Assembly: GCF_000182565.1 (NCBI RefSeq)
Contig: NW_015971538.1
Span: 206,713-270,712 of the forward strand
Source of the DNA: Spizellomyces punctatus DAOM BR117
Lineage: Eukaryota > Chytridiomycota > Chytridiomycetes > Spizellomycetales > Spizellomycetaceae
Direction: 5' to 3'
DNA: 64,000 bases
Shown piece after piece: positions 41,788 through 55,021 of the stretch. The stretch's first letter is position 1; every line of letters begins with the position of its first letter. A program made the position numbers and the translations under genes. The notes under the pieces were generated by a model. That model did no database searches. It was given only the letters and a program-made list of their open reading frames with translations, and was not told where the DNA came from.

Positions 41788-44143
41788 ATGGCCGGAAAGA
41801 AATTGCTCAATGATGCAGAACAGGTTGGTCGTATGTTTTCCTTTTGCAATATGGTACGACGAGTAACGTTTCCGGGTTAGGTGGTTGACGAAGCACTTGA
41901 GGGACTCGTAGCATCTCACCCCGGTCTTCACCTTAACAAGAAGCATCGCCGTAAGCGTAATTTATCTCACGTACCCCTTTATCCTGCCCTAACCCATTCA
42001 TCAGTACTCTACCGCCCTCCTATATCCACCAATGTCTCTCTTCTCTCCGGTGGTGGTTCAGGGCATGAACCCAGTCACAGTGGATTCATTTCCCCTGGGA
42101 TGCTGACCGGGACCGTATCCGGCAGCATATTTGCCTCTCCTCCCGCAAGCGCTATCCACGCTGGGATCCGAACACTCTGCACTGAAAAGGGTGTCCTGTG
42201 CATCGTCAAGAACTACACAGGCGACCGGATACAGTTTGGAAAGGCGGTGGAGCGTGCCAGGCGGGAGGGTATGAGAACTGAGATGGTGGTTGTCGGTGAA
42301 GACTGTGCGATTGGGCGGGACAGGGTGGGGAGAGCCGGAAGGAGGGGTTTGGCTGGGACTCTTTTTGGTAGGCCTCATATATATCGTTGCTTTCTCTTAG
42401 CGGGCGATATATTGATCGTATGTTTGATGATTGGGACTTTAGTTCACAAGATTGCCGGTGCAACTGCAAGACGCGGGTAGATTATGCCTTTGCTTCCTGT
42501 CAAGTCATTCCTTTTTTAAGACTCTTGGCTGCTAGTGCATCCCTTGAACAAGTCTACCAGCGCGCTCAGCACGTTGCTGACAACATCGGGACTGTCGGTG
42601 TAGCTCTCACACCATGTAACCCATACGCTTCGTTCGAAATGGAAAGCATCTTCATTCTAACTTTTTTCTCTATCAAGGCACCATCCCTGGTGCTACGGAA
42701 CCCGCTTTTCAGATGGGATCGAATGAGATGGAGTTTGGGTTAGGTAGCGTTGTTATACCAGATTTTTGTACCTTTTCTAGTCATAATGGGCAAAACTTGC
42801 ATTGCAGGCATTCATGGTGAGGCCGGTATTCAACGTGTGGCGATCCTTTCTGCTCGCGACACAGCACGTAAATGCCTCGACATGATTTTGTCGAGAGAGG
42901 CGGACCGAGGTTATCTACCTGTGGATGCCGGGGAACGCGTTGCCCTCTTGGTGAATAATTTAGGGGGAATGACGGCTTTGGAGGTGGGTTTTGGTTGTGT
43001 GGTTTGGTGCGATAAATGGAATTCTGATGGTTTTGTTAGATTCATATTCTTGTCCGCGACGCCCTCGCCTACCTCCGTAAGCAAGGAAACAGCACCCTGC
43101 CCATTCAAATCCACCTAACACTTATACACAGATTCCAAGTCCATCTCGGTTCCGCGTGTCTATTCTGGAACGCTCATGACCTCCCTCGACATGTCGGGTG
43201 TGTCTTTCACGTTATTGCGCTTGGTCCCTGGAAGTGGAGTTCTGGAGGATTTGGATGAAGAGGTGGAGTGTGCCGCATGGCCGAGGGTTTTTGGACGGTG
43301 GGATAGTGGGGAGCCTCATATTGACGAGGAAGAGGAAGAGGAGGGTGAGACGGCATGGAGGGTGCAAACTGATAAAGGTGATATGTTTGTATTATCCACG
43401 ACAAGTTTATCCCTATCTAATGGGTTTCCGCGCAAGGCCTCACCCTTCTCCGCATCGTGCACACAATAAGTGCCGACCTTATATCGTCCGCTTCCACACT
43501 CAACACCTACGACCGTGTCACTGGTGATGGAGACTGCGGCACGACCGTCTCCAATGGCGCACGAGCAATTCTGGAATGCATTGGTGAGCCTGATCAGTGG
43601 AAGATCTCTGATGTGGGCTTGCCCGCCGATGATCTTTCCAAAGCTGTGGCTCGGTTGAGTGCCATCTTGGAACGGGCCATGGGAGGTAGTTTTGGGGGAG
43701 TTGTTTGGTGAGTGTAGAGCTCTCCATAGAGAGCAAGCATCAGGTTTTCTCACAATGGCTTGTCAAATGTCACTAGTCTATTTTTGGAAGCCCTCTCTAC
43801 CTCCCTCTCTGCCGGCACACCTGTCCACACTTCCCTCCAAACCGCAAACCGCACCCTCATCAGTCATCTCTCCACGGCACTTGGTGACAGAACACTTGTT
43901 GACGCACTCCAACCTTCCATTGAAGTCTATGCAGCGTCTGTTGAAGCCGGACAGAGCATACCTGAGTCTGTGCGACGTGCTGCAGAGGCGGCGAAAAAAG
44001 GGATGGAGGCGACTAGTGAGATGAATATTGCAAGAGCGGGCAGGAGTGCAAATGTGGGGATCGGGTTGAAGGGGACGCCGGATCCGGGAGCATGGGCTAT
44101 TTGGAGGGTGTGGGAATCTGTGAAGCATGTTATTAGTCAATAG
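41788..44143 (+). CDS. Dihydroxyacetone kinase (DAK1-type, DhaK + DhaL domains)
   Basis: Exon 1 is MAGKKLLNDAEQ with a GTTGGT donor. DhaK follows: VVDEALEGLVASHPGLHLNK, SLLSGGGSGHEPSHSGFISP (His covalently bound to dihydroxyacetone lies in the second His-rich region; GSGHEP is signature), GIRTLCTEKGVLCIVKNYTG, HKIAGATAASASL, GTVGVALTPCN and FQMGSNEMEFGLGIHGEAGI in split exons. The C-terminal DhaL part begins VTGDGDCGTTVSNGARAILE (metal-ATP Asp cluster). It ends NVGIGLKGTPDPGAWAIWRV with WESVKHVISQ. It phosphorylates dihydroxyacetone to DHAP in glycerol catabolism and detoxification. Long GC-rich exons; intron positions are approximate. Confidence 0.9.
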
Positions 44144-44337
44144 CGAGAGGGTTTGGTAAGCGTATTATATTAGGAACCCGAGCGTGTGCAGTATAGCGTA
44201 GCATGGATCAGATAGTTTTGACGATACGTTAGACTATTTCGGTTGCGGACGGACTCGCAACTTTCACGTAGGTTTAAATGTCTGTACAGTATGTATGCAT
44301 CCAATGTCACATTTCGATCTATTATCCCCCCCAAAAC

Positions 44338-46492
44338 TCACGCGAACCCCGCCACAACACCGACACCAACCAACAAGCAAATCACTGTCGCCCACGCAGC
44401 AAACCTCATCCAAACCCGCACGTCCCCCACCCACCTCTCCCCAACTTTTCCCCTACATACTTCGCTAACAATTAACCCGGCCACACTCCCGAAAGGCGTC
44501 AAATTCCCACAGGCAGTCACGTTCCAACTCAACAAAAACCATCCCACTGTGCCCCATCGCGGGTCTTTGGCGGCCAACTGGCGAATATGAGGGGCAAGCA
44601 GAAGAACAGACGGAATGGACGTGAAAATAAGACATATGAACACCGTCACGATAGAAAATATGAATACCGATTCGGCGTAACTTCTGTTCAACAGCGCGGG
44701 TTCAAAAAGATTCCACACATCGTTTGGGAAAGGCGTTTTTCGTACGGCTTCGAGGATTATGAACATGCCGAATAAATAGCAAAGGAGCGGCCAGTTGACC
44801 GATTCTGATAACGTCGCTGTTGGGTCATCGTACGTCTGCAGTGGACGGAAACTAGGAGAAGGGACGGCAATGTCCCGTGTTTCGGGTGGAGCTTTTTTGA
44901 ACCTGACTAGTATTGAGTCCAGCGCCAAAAGCGTCTTAGCACTTGCTACAGCCGTAAAGCCCAGATTAAACCTGTGGGAAAAGAAGGCGGCGTACATGGC
45001 CAATATAACCAAGGCGTACATGACTTTGATCAGGTATGGCGAATGGAGAACGGTGCGGAGTGTTAGATGGAGGTGGTAGCGGAGGAGACCTGCTGGGGTA
45101 GTTGGATAGGGGACGGTGGTGGGGAGCTCCTGGGCCAAACGGGCGAGGTTGAGGGGCGTTCGGTGTCGGAATATATACGAAGGTGGAGGAAGCAGAGTCG
45201 GAAGAGGTAGTTGAACCGCTGGGCCACTGGTTGACGGATGATCAGAAGGTTTTTCCAGCCAGGGTTTCCGGTGATGCAGGCCGTTGGAAGTTAGAGCTGA
45301 GACTGCATCTATGGGATCATCCTTTGAGATATGGACGGGCGATGGTACGCCTTCGTCTACAAGGCTGAACGAATCCACTGCAGCCTCTACATTCTTTGCT
45401 GGGATCCATCCATTATGCACGTCAACGTTAACAGAAACGTGCCGAGGGCGCTTTCCCTTGTCACCACCTTTCAAGAGTGGTTCTCGGATAGCACCCTCGA
45501 GATCAGAGTCGCTCTCACTCACAGACTCATCATTAAACTCCTCACCACTCCAACTAGCACGACTCGTCGCATCGTCGCTGAATATGGTGGAAGTAGGACT
45601 TCCTTCAGCGTCATCCCAATCTTCTTCATCGCCCTCTCCATCCAACGTGAGCCCATTCATTTCGTCATTCGTCAAGACTTTTAACCGCTTGATGCGTTTA
45701 TCTTTTAGCTGGCGCCAATAAAACCCAACAATGCACAGAGTGTTAATGCCGGTCGCAGTCAAAGAGACAGGACCCATTTTGACCAGGAAGGCCAAGAAAT
45801 CAATGCTGGGCATCGCGTCGTGGACAATCATGTTTTTCGGGTTGCCAATGATTGTGGCTGCCGAACCAAAGTTGGCAGACGTGGCCAGTGCGAGCGCGTA
45901 GGGCTCGACCGGCAGATCCCCCTGTTCGCAGATTGTTGTTATAACGTTGCTGAGGAATATGGCAGCGCCTGTAAAAGGATGAGTGAATGCCGATCACGGT
46001 AGATCTATCATCTTGGCGCGATATTTACCATCGTTCATCACTATTGCGCCCAATCCGGCGGAAAGAAAAGATACGCGAACGAGTAGTGATATCGGTGAAG
46101 GTCCACCCCACAGCAACAGTCTTTTGAAGACCGTCATGAGTCCCTGTACATGCGACGAGTTAGCCATCTTGTAAAATACGCATCAGATGGCTAGAGATCG
46201 TTATGCTTACCTTTTCCTCCAACTTGGCCAACACAACCATTAGCCCCACCAACAACAATATGGTATTACCACTGACACTCTGAAAAGCTTCCTGAGGCGT
46301 CAGGACTCCACCCAAGACGACCAAGCTCGCTCCCAGCAATGAAGCTGCTGTTCGACCAATTGGAAAATACGACCATTTCTTGGCGACGAGGAGCCAGACG
46401 CAGGTGAATACAACAAGGGCCAGCCATGTCTGTGGAGACCTGTAGGTGAATCTTGGTGGGGTGGAATGTGGGAGAGATTCTTGAAAGATCAT
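44338..46492 (-). CDS. ArsB/NhaD-superfamily anion or citrate transporter
   Basis: Exons 46492-46211, 46143-46029 and 45968-44338 join to about 675 residues. The start is MIFQESLPHSTPPRFTYRSP. Membrane helices are abundant: WLALVVFTCVWLLVAKK, LLGASLVVLGGVLTPQEAFQ, SVSGNTILLLVGLMVVLAKL, ISLLVRVSFLSAGLGAIVMN. The conserved SANFGSAATIIGNPKN (the ion/substrate reentrant motif) and SLTATGINTLCIVGFYWRQL follow. The middle holds a large hydrophilic Asp/Ser-rich loop (roughly 200 residues), then more helices, ending VICLLVGVGVVAGFA. The superfamily includes NhaD, ArsB, CitMHS and plant silicon effluxers, so the substrate is unresolved. Confidence 0.85.
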
Positions 46493-46676
46493 GTCTGTAA
46501 AAAGAATACCAAATCCCAAATTCCTAAAGGTGGTCTCACTGCAGATCTTTGATCTTCATCGGAGCCCCCGGAGGCATAAGTCACGTCATCACGCACATGC
46601 AAAAGATCGTTTTGATAACGAATTAGGGAAGTTTCTTCTTTTCATTTTCGACCTTCACGACTGATCCTTTGCCATA

Positions 46677-47460
46677 ATGAAGTTTGCTCAACACTTGCAA
46701 GAGAAGCGACACACGCCGTGGTTGCAATACTATACGGACTACAAGGAACTCAAAAAGGTTCTAAAGCGACTCGAAAAAGAGTAAGGTCCCGAGTCTGCAT
46801 CGCACCTTTTCACCAAGCTTTCAACTCAATCTTCTATTCAGACATAAGACACACTCTCAAACCTTTCCCATCTTGGATTCACTACCCCCAGCGACCCGAT
46901 TCACACACAAGGCTATTCAAGACGAGTTCTTTAACCAATTAGAACAGGAGGTGGATAAGGTGGAATGGTTCTACTTGGTCATATTAGAGAAGGTTCAGAA
47001 GCAGTGCCAAGAAGTGATGGCAAACTGGTTTTGGGCGGTATGTCCCTATTTTTGTGGTGTAGTTCGAAGCGTCAGTTCATTTGGAGCGTGTTGACTTATG
47101 TATCATGGCATACAGACGCATCATCGACCGCATCACGCTCACCATCAAGATACGGCTCCTTCCCCACCACCGTCCCTAATCTCTCACCACCTTCACAACC
47201 TTCTGACCACGATCACGAGAATGCAAGCAAACTTCCTACCCCTCAATCGCCTTGCAATAGCCAAAATTCTTAAGAAGCACGACAAACTTGAATCGACGCA
47301 TGGTGGGGCAGCAACGAAACAGGCTATGGTGGAGAGAATACGTCAACACAGGAGGTTCTGGGATGCGGACGAATTGAATAAGGTGGCGGCGGATGTAAAA
47401 AGCTTTAGGTGGGAATTGAATAAGGCAAGGATTAGATTGGAAAGCGACAGTGTCCTGTGA
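46677..47460 (+). CDS. SPX-domain protein, short SPX-only form
   Basis: Exon 1 begins MKFAQHLQEKRHTPWLQYYT, the canonical SPX start, with DYKELKKVLKRLEKE. Exon 2 reads ATRFTHKAIQDEFFNQLEQE with VDKVEWFYL. The last exon carries RLAIAKILKKHDKLESTHGG, the KKHDK lysine helix that binds inositol pyrophosphates, and ends ELNKARIRLESDSVL. The total is about 190-230 residues, so only an SPX domain is encoded with no EXS, RING or polyphosphate-polymerase domain attached. Such stand-alone SPX proteins sense phosphate status and bind partner regulators. The start is very near the anion transporter start, about 185 bp away, divergent. Confidence 0.87.
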
Positions 47461-47715
47461 TCCACCTGCCACCCGTTGTACAGGATATTGTATATTTTTG
47501 TTGTAAATATGAAAGAGATGAAAGACCTTGCTCATCACGGTCCAGCTTCGCTTCAAGCTGTCTGACACCTCTAAACGCGGTACCTAATAATTGTAGCGCG
47601 ACTGATACGCACCACAGAGACAAACATTGGAAATCAGTACCGCGACTACAACCCACATAAATAAGAAATCAAAACCCCCACAAGGATGCGACATAAACCA
47701 GGTGAAAAGAAAAGT

Positions 47716-49299
47716 TTAACGTACCGACATATCCTGCAACATATCTCCAAGTTTGCTGCCACCCATCGCCACCATCCTTTTCAATGCCGTGATATCGTCT
47801 GCCGCCTGTCCGACAAATTTTTGAGCGAAATCTCTAGCTGAATCACCCAACATCGCCATTGGATCGTTGGCATCACGGACTGACGAGGGCCCGGATTCGT
47901 CTCGACCATAGTACTCCGCAGAGCCAAACCCGCTCCGCCCTTGGAATTGTTGAAGTCGTGCGCGGGCTTCTTTACTGTGTGAATAAGATAACAGTCAATG
48001 CGTCAGCTTTGTAGAGAGTCGCAGAGTAGCACGTTCAAATGCTCCTACCTTGCGGCTTCATCAAAGTTCCCACGTCCGAAGTATTGGTCACTAGAAATGG
48101 CCTTCGCGTTTGCAAAGCGCTTCTGTGCATCTCCATCATCACCACCGTAGGATGAAGATGAAGCGGACGACGTCGAACTTCCCATTTTCATACCCCCTGT
48201 GGAACCACTAGCATTGCCACCGGTAGAACCAAACCCGCCAGTAGCTCCAAACCCGAGTTTGCCCATTCCCATTCCCAGTCGTTCCATCATGGCAGCATCT
48301 TCCGCTGATATCTTGGGCTTTGCTGCGCTTTGATATGAACTGGTGGCAACTGGAACAATGGGTTGAGATAACCGCTGTCGTTCCTCTTCCGCCAGGCGTT
48401 TGCGCTCCGCTTCCTGTTCGGTCTTTCGTCTTTCTTCTTCCTCCCTCGCTTGGCGCTCGGCTTCCTCAAAATTAATGATCTTCGTAGCCTTTTTGGCACC
48501 GAGACCCTTCTTGGTGGGCTTCAGGATGTTTGCACCAGAGGTTGCACGCCCCGGAAGGGTTGTGGCGGTGGGTGACTTGATATCATCCGGTTTCGAGAGC
48601 GAGGCAAGTGCTGCTGTTTCGACGCTTATTGTAGCAGGAGCGGGCCGCGGAGCTGCGGTTGTCGTAATCGATGCGGGTGTAGGCGCCGGCTGTGGCGTTG
48701 GAGCTGCAACCGTTTGCGGTGCAGCTGCGACTGGCTGTGGTGGCCGCTGTTGAGCAGAAACGTCCCACCCCGAGAAAAAATCATCGCTTGCCCTCCGCGA
48801 CCCAGTATCCACTTCTCCCTCAACAGCACCATCCACTACAATACGATTTGGGTACTTTCTTGCGTCTTCTTCAATTAACTTCTTCAACCTGTCTTTGTAC
48901 ACGGATGCTGCTTTGGATGTGTACTTGGCTTTCACATCTGAAAAGTTGAGACCACCGTGTTGCCTGAAAAACTCTGTGGCATTAGCGTTTCCGCCTACTT
49001 TCATGGTCCGCAGTTGGTCCAACGTCCAAGAGTCGAGAAGCGTGGAGCGGACAAAGGTAACGTGCACGCCCATGTTGCGGTGGACAGCTGAGCAGTCCAG
49101 ACAAAGGTACACGCCGAACGTGACAGTTGACCACGTCGGGTTTTTGGCATTGCAGTCAAAGCACACCTGCAAGTTAGCACGGTCGTGAGAATCAAAAGTG
49201 AAAGTGTCTCAGCTGTGCGATCCCTCCTACCTTGTTTTCTCGCTTCGACTTTAGCTTTTTGAAAACTTCAATGATATCCGCCTTTGCCACCTGGTCCAT
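47716..49299 (-). CDS. ArfGAP2/3 (Glo3-like) Arf GTPase-activating protein
   Basis: Exons 49299-49231, 49166-48049 and 47974-47716 join in phase to about 482 residues. The start [20 protein letters not shown] leads into a zinc finger [20 protein letters not shown] and [20 protein letters not shown] (C-x2-C-x16-C-x2-C with the catalytic Arg). [20 protein letters not shown] continues the domain. Downstream: [10 protein letters not shown], Ala/Pro-rich linker, [20 protein letters not shown] (the BoCCS-type basic stretch of ArfGAP2/3), [20 protein letters not shown] (Glo3 motif) and a helical end [12 protein letters not shown]. ArfGAP2/3 proteins hydrolyse Arf1-GTP with coatomer on COPI vesicles. 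The final GTACGT could be a donor to another exon. Confidence 0.93.
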
Positions 49300-50039
49300 T
49301 CTGCTGCGCTCTTTGATAGCAAGACTGGGAGAAATGCAACTGAAACAGCTGAACGAACCAACTGCGTTGACAACGACACTCGCCGGGGACCAGCGTGGGC
49401 TCTGAACGACGCGCCCGATTTGAAGGCCAACCGTAAGGTCACGTGAATAAACAAACGGTTTTGTTTTTCAACGAACTAGATGTGTCGTATGCGATTCTTT
49501 AAAGGAGATTTAGTAGTAGTCAGATTGTGCGCATGCTCTGAGTTTATCAGATCCATGGACAAACTGCAGCCAGCATGTTTCCCCTAGATCTACGGGGATC
49601 GCCAACTGGCCTTGCCGGAGTATGCTCCAATTTCGGTCAACACGGCAATGGAGGAACTGCGCAACCACAATGATCGGTTTATATGAATCTAGGTTCATTG
49701 ATGTTCACACTCTTTTTGTTCCGACGTATCAGAGATTGCAACGGTTGATGAAAGAACGATCCAATGGACATTTCTTCACTTTAATATTCCGTGCATTGGA
49801 CAGAATGCTCATTAGGTCAACAAACGTTTTCTGGCCATTGCAATGCCATACTTTTACATTGAGATTCTCCCGTCGTCTCTAGATGCTTGTGGTTGTTGGT
49901 AACTTTCGGTGTTGTTGAATGTTTACGTCAGCTCCAACTTGGGCATCGAACCGGAAGGAATGTACCCTGTCATCACTGTGAGTTTACTCTCAAGCTCGCA
50001 GAAGTCCATCCTTCGAAATTTCCCACGAAGGACACAAGC
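49300..50039. other. Intergenic region between ArfGAP and SART3 (divergent)
   Basis: No convincing reading frame was found; short stretches on both strands lack family motifs. It probably contains the two promoters. A tRNA or other RNA gene was not seen but cannot be excluded by eye. Confidence 0.3.
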
Positions 50040-53000
50040 ATGGAGAGAGACGAAAAGACGGAAGATGCTATGGTCATATCAGAAGAAGCTGATACAGACA
50101 CGGATTCTAGCTCAGAAGAAGACGTGGACGATGTAGATCTTACCGATGGAATGGGTACCGGCCCGTCCACCGACGAATTGCAGACCGCGAAGAAGCAGGT
50201 GTGCCTAGCGTTGAATATCTTTTATTAGCCTATCACAAGGGAGATGTTCAAGACTGCATTTTGGCCACAAGGTGGAAGACCATCCCTACGATTACGGTGC
50301 GCATATTGGGTACATAACGGCCCTTCGCCAAGCCTCCGATTTTGACGCCCTAAGGGCTGCGAGGAATGCTATGGCGGACGTCTTTCCCTTGTCGGAAGGT
50401 CAAGAGATCTGGTTGATTGCGCTCATATTTGAATATCCGTTCACGTTGTCGGCATTTTACAGATCTATGGTTAGAGTGGGTTCAGGATGAAGCTCGACTC
50501 GCCGCGACTTTGGAAGAGAAACAGGCCATTGTGGATCTGTATGATAGGGCCACCAAAGACTATCTCTGTAAGAACCATATTTGGCGTACGCGTTGCGATG
50601 CACACCTAACACGTTCTACGTGCAGCTATTAAAATCTGGCATGCATTCATCACATTCCTTTTTCACGAGTATGAAATATCTTTGGATGAGGATGAAGATG
50701 AGAGCTGGATGGATTTGGAAACGGTGCGGGGGTTTTGCGAGCAGGCGATCAAAGCGACAGAGCTGCACTTCAGTCAGGTTGGTTTGACCAAGGCTTATTG
50801 CCTGGTTGGTGCGATTGTTTTAAATGTGCATTTCTAGGGAGCAACAGTATGGAATGCATACCGGGACTTTGAAACAGCGTTGCTCGATGTAAGTAACGTC
50901 ACTACTATGTGGTCTTGATGTGGAAATAGACTGAAGATATTCTATTTCTGTTTGTGTGATGATTAAATTTTAGCGGTCACCCGAGTAAGTTATACCAAGG
51001 CTGTGTCTACTACATATGCTATCAGTCTGGTGATGATCTGACAACCCGCTGTCATTAGTGAACTCCAAGTTAAACGTGTACGCGATATGTACCTCAAACG
51101 GTTGAGGATCCCGCACGCTCGTAAGTACTCCTGGCAGTTGGGATTTGGACCAGAAAATTGGACTGAGCATGAATTGAAGTGCCTTTATGACCGCTACCAT
51201 AGAATTGGAAGAAACTTTCAGCGACTACTCAGGTTTTGAAAGTAAATACGATAGTGAGCAGTACGAAAAGCATCTGACGAGCGCGAACGCTTCGGTTGCG
51301 AAAACGCGAGTTGAGGTGGAGCTGCGCGAGCCGTATGAAAAGGCTCTGGTAGGTTTACGTCTGCTGACGCTACGTACTGCACCATTACAAAGTGACCTGA
51401 CCAAACCTAAACAGGTGGATTCCGGTCAAGGTCTTGCTGAATTCCTCGCTTATGTGACTTTCGAAACCTCGCGACCTAAAGGTGGCGATAAGTTTCGCAT
51501 CCGTACGCTTTATGAGCGTGCGATCAGCGTCCATTGCCTCAACCCGACACTCTGGGACGCCTATATAATAGATATGGTATGCTACCCGAAAACGTTCAAG
51601 CATGTATTCATTTACCCTCCCTAAACGGAATGCAGTCAAATATGTTCCAAATCGGGGTCGTGTTGATACCTCTTGCCGAGCGCTCTGTGCGGAACTGTAA
51701 TTGGGCGGCAGATTTATGGTGTCACTATTTCAGAATCATGGTGAGGCAGATGTGGCCCATGGAGATCAATTCCTATCAGACATTAATACACTAAACAGGA
51801 ACGGTTTGGCCGAACGAAGGGCGACATTGAAGGTACGGTATATTGTCAACAGTCTTCTATACAAGAATAGTGACTAATTTCGCTGACCTCTTAGCTGCTT
51901 ACACGCGCGGGCTATCGTTTATTTCTCCTACGTCCAACCTGGAGGAGGTGGTAAAGCTAATGAAAGCATTCGGAGAATACCTTGTGCGTCAGATCGACTG
52001 GAGTGCAGGTAAAGATAATATTATGTTTACTTGAAAATATCATCTCTTAAACTGTTCATAGGTACACCCACCCCTGGCGAAGCTGGCGAAATAATCACCC
52101 GGTATAAGGACAATATTGCCTACATTCGTGAAAGTGCGTCATTGTTCTCATCCTGACTGTGCTGCAATCACTTATCCTTTCCTGACTAGCCTTTCCAACT
52201 GGCGACCCCTATCTGCGCTTAGAACGTGGCCTGCTGCGATTTTTGGTACGTTATGGACGATTTAGGGCGATATTTATATCATATTATTTATATTTACCCG
52301 GTTTTGGTAGACCCATAAGCTGAAGGATATCCAGTCCGCGCGTTCTACTTATGCTGACGTGTGTAAGAACGGCGGTCAAAGCGACATTTGGTTGGAATAT
52401 GCAGAATTTGAGCGGTAAAGACAGCAAAGACCAATGGCACTCGGTGCAGTGAGCCTTACGATCCTTGCATAGGTACCACGGGACTGCAACATATTGTCGC
52501 GCTGTCTATAAAAATGCAACTCTCCGCAGAACGGACTGGCCAGAGCGCATTTTCGAGGCGTGGCTTACCTTTGAGCAAGAAGAAGGAACGATGGAAATGT
52601 ACTACGAGGCAGCCGGAATTATTAGCAAACAAATTAAAATTGTGGAAAAGAGGCGTGCGGAGGTGCGTGGAGGCTCGCAGCAATATGCAAAAATGATTAC
52701 ACGTTCACTTACCTAGGGGAATGCTCAATAGGAAGCTGCAAAGTTGACCGATATTCAATACGATCCTGGACAGGTAACACGGACAGGTTCTGGATGATCT
52801 CGTTTAATCAAAGACTCATCCATTCGATGCTATCTTCAGTTGCCGGATAGGAAGCGCCCGCGGGAGGAGGGAGCCGATGGCAAAGACGAGCCCGACGCGA
52901 AACGCCCAAAAGGTACTTGGCAAGTCCGAAAGCACCGCAGCTTGGCGATCGCATTCTAATACCACGATGGGATTTAGCAGAGCAGGCGGAGAAGGCAAAC

Positions 53001-54790
53001 TACTACGACTTTCATGTTATCGACAAGTAAGAATTTGCACTGTTAAGAACAGCGGATGTATGGACTTATCTATCTTGCAACAGTAAACTTGCTGGCAGTA
53101 TTCTGTACGTGACCAATCTCTCGCCACGGACTACTGAGCTAGACCTGCAGAACTTGTTTGCACAGGTAAGGACCACTCTACAACGGCTGTTTGTAGATGT
53201 AGACACTTGTTGACTGTGGATCGTAGTGTGGAAAAGTGGTGGACTTGATCTTAAAACCCAATGAAGAAACCGGGGAGCTTGAAGCATATGTCGAATTTTC
53301 AAAAGCGGTAGGAATAACAGACTTCTCTGATAACTTCCGAAATCCTAACATCAAGGACTCAAGGTTGAAGTACGGAAAGGTGCTGCGCTGAACGGCACAG
53401 ATCTTAATGACTCCCAAATCAAAGTTGTCCGATGCCGGCCGGCGGAAAGCATTTGGCACTTTGCCGACGCAAAGGAGATCAATAAGATCTATGTGTCGAA
53501 TTTGCCGGTAAATGTTGAAAAGAAAGTTTTGCGAGTCGCTTTTGAAAAGGTAAAACGATCTATCAGAGAGTAAGTTTAACAGCGAGGAAGCATTGACCAT
53601 TGATATTAGTACGGACCGTTGAGAGAAGTTCGTCTGGTCCAACGAAAAACAATTGCATTTGCCTACATCGAGTTCCGCGATGCGGTAATTCTTTTAGTTG
53701 CTTAGGATTGATATATCTTTTGGATTAACAATGTTTGTAGGAATCAGCTCAACGTAGTCTCGAACTGGATCAGAAACAACTTGTCCCAGGTAGCGACAAA
53801 AAAATTGGTGTTGCCATATCGGATCCCACCAAAACCAAGTACGCTATTGATAATGCACTTTTGTACCGAAGACGAACGCTAACTGGTATTAAGGCTTAAG
53901 GTAGCCGATGAAAAGGAACTTTATGTGACAAATCTTCCTCGAGACATTCAAAAGGAGGATGTAGAGATGATGTTCAATAAGGTGAGAGCTATAGTGTGCT
54001 CAGAGATTGTGCTGAAAACGTTCAATCGCTCATGTTGGAATACAATGGCGATCAGTTTGGCGCCGTCAAAGACGTCCGACTTCCTACCTTCAATGATGGA
54101 ACCCAACGAGGTATTGCCTTTATTGAGTTCGACGATGAGGTTAGTTGAATGATGCTTTACATGCTTGGCACAACCGACGTCTGGGATCTGACACCTGATT
54201 TGCCTCAGCGCGCAGCAAAAAGTGCATTATCCTTGAATGGGACAACCGTAGAAGGTCGTGTAATTGTAGTTACCATCCCCGATCCAAATATGCGGAAGGA
54301 ACGGCAAGATGCGCGGTAAGTCACTTTCCTCAATCAGTTACAGATGTGGGAACTAATACGATGATTTCAAGGCGAGGTTTCCATGGCGAGCGTGCAGGAC
54401 GTGGGGGGAGGGGCGGGCGTGGTGCTGGACGAGGTGGTAGAGGTGGTGGAGGCGGTTGGGGGCGCGGTGGAGGCTGGCACAACCAAGAAGGACATGCCAA
54501 AGGGAATGCTCATGACGACATCCAGGCCCCTTTCAAGTGAGATACCAGTGCACTTACTGCCAAATGGATGCAGGAATCTAATTACACATTGTTTCCGCAG
54601 ACCTGTTACTAGCTTCCTGCCCCGTGCCGCGGGCAGAGGCAGTCGGGCCCCTCACCGGAAGCTTGGGAGAGCCCACGCTCCTGCCCAAGCGGAAACATCT
54701 TCTGGAGATACTGCGAATGATGGGACCGCGTCCCGTGGTACAAGCAAATCTCAAGACGATTTTAGGAAAATGTTGATGGGTGGCAAGTGA
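50040..54790 (+). CDS. SART3: SART3/Prp24-type U6 snRNP recycling factor
   Basis: The ATG at 50040 (MERDEKTEDAMVISEEADTD) begins an acidic N-terminus. About 20 short exons encode HAT repeats: YDYGAHIGYITALRQASDFD, LWLEWVQDEARLAATLEEKQ, GATVWNAYRDFETALLD, LWDAYIIDM, DIWLEYAEFERYHGTATYCR, IFEAWLTFEQEEGTMEMYYE. Basic KRPREEGADGKDEPDAKRPK precedes RRMs: SILYVTNLSPRTTELDLQNL, KIYVSNLPVNVEKKVLRVAF and KELYVTNLPRDIQKEDVEMM. Near 54370-54480 is an RGG/GGW-rich segment. The last exon ends SKSQDDFRKMLMGGK, the C-terminal motif that contacts LSm proteins. It reanneals U4 and U6 snRNAs. Exon joins between 50900 and 52400 are approximate. Confidence 0.93.
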
Positions 54791-55021
54791 GAGGTGGCAT
54801 ACTTTATACTTTGCCCATCCGAAGAGATATGCATGTGTGAAATAGCATAGCACTCCTTCACATCTATAAAGAACTCAAGCATCCAACCAGCAATTCACCC
54901 AAAGGGTAGACAGGCCGGCAAGCCTTGAAATAAAATATGCAATTATCTAAAAAATAAATACAGGAGAATTGCTAACTGTGTGTACGCTTGTTGCCGCGCA
55001 TATCCGAAATCGGATGAAATT

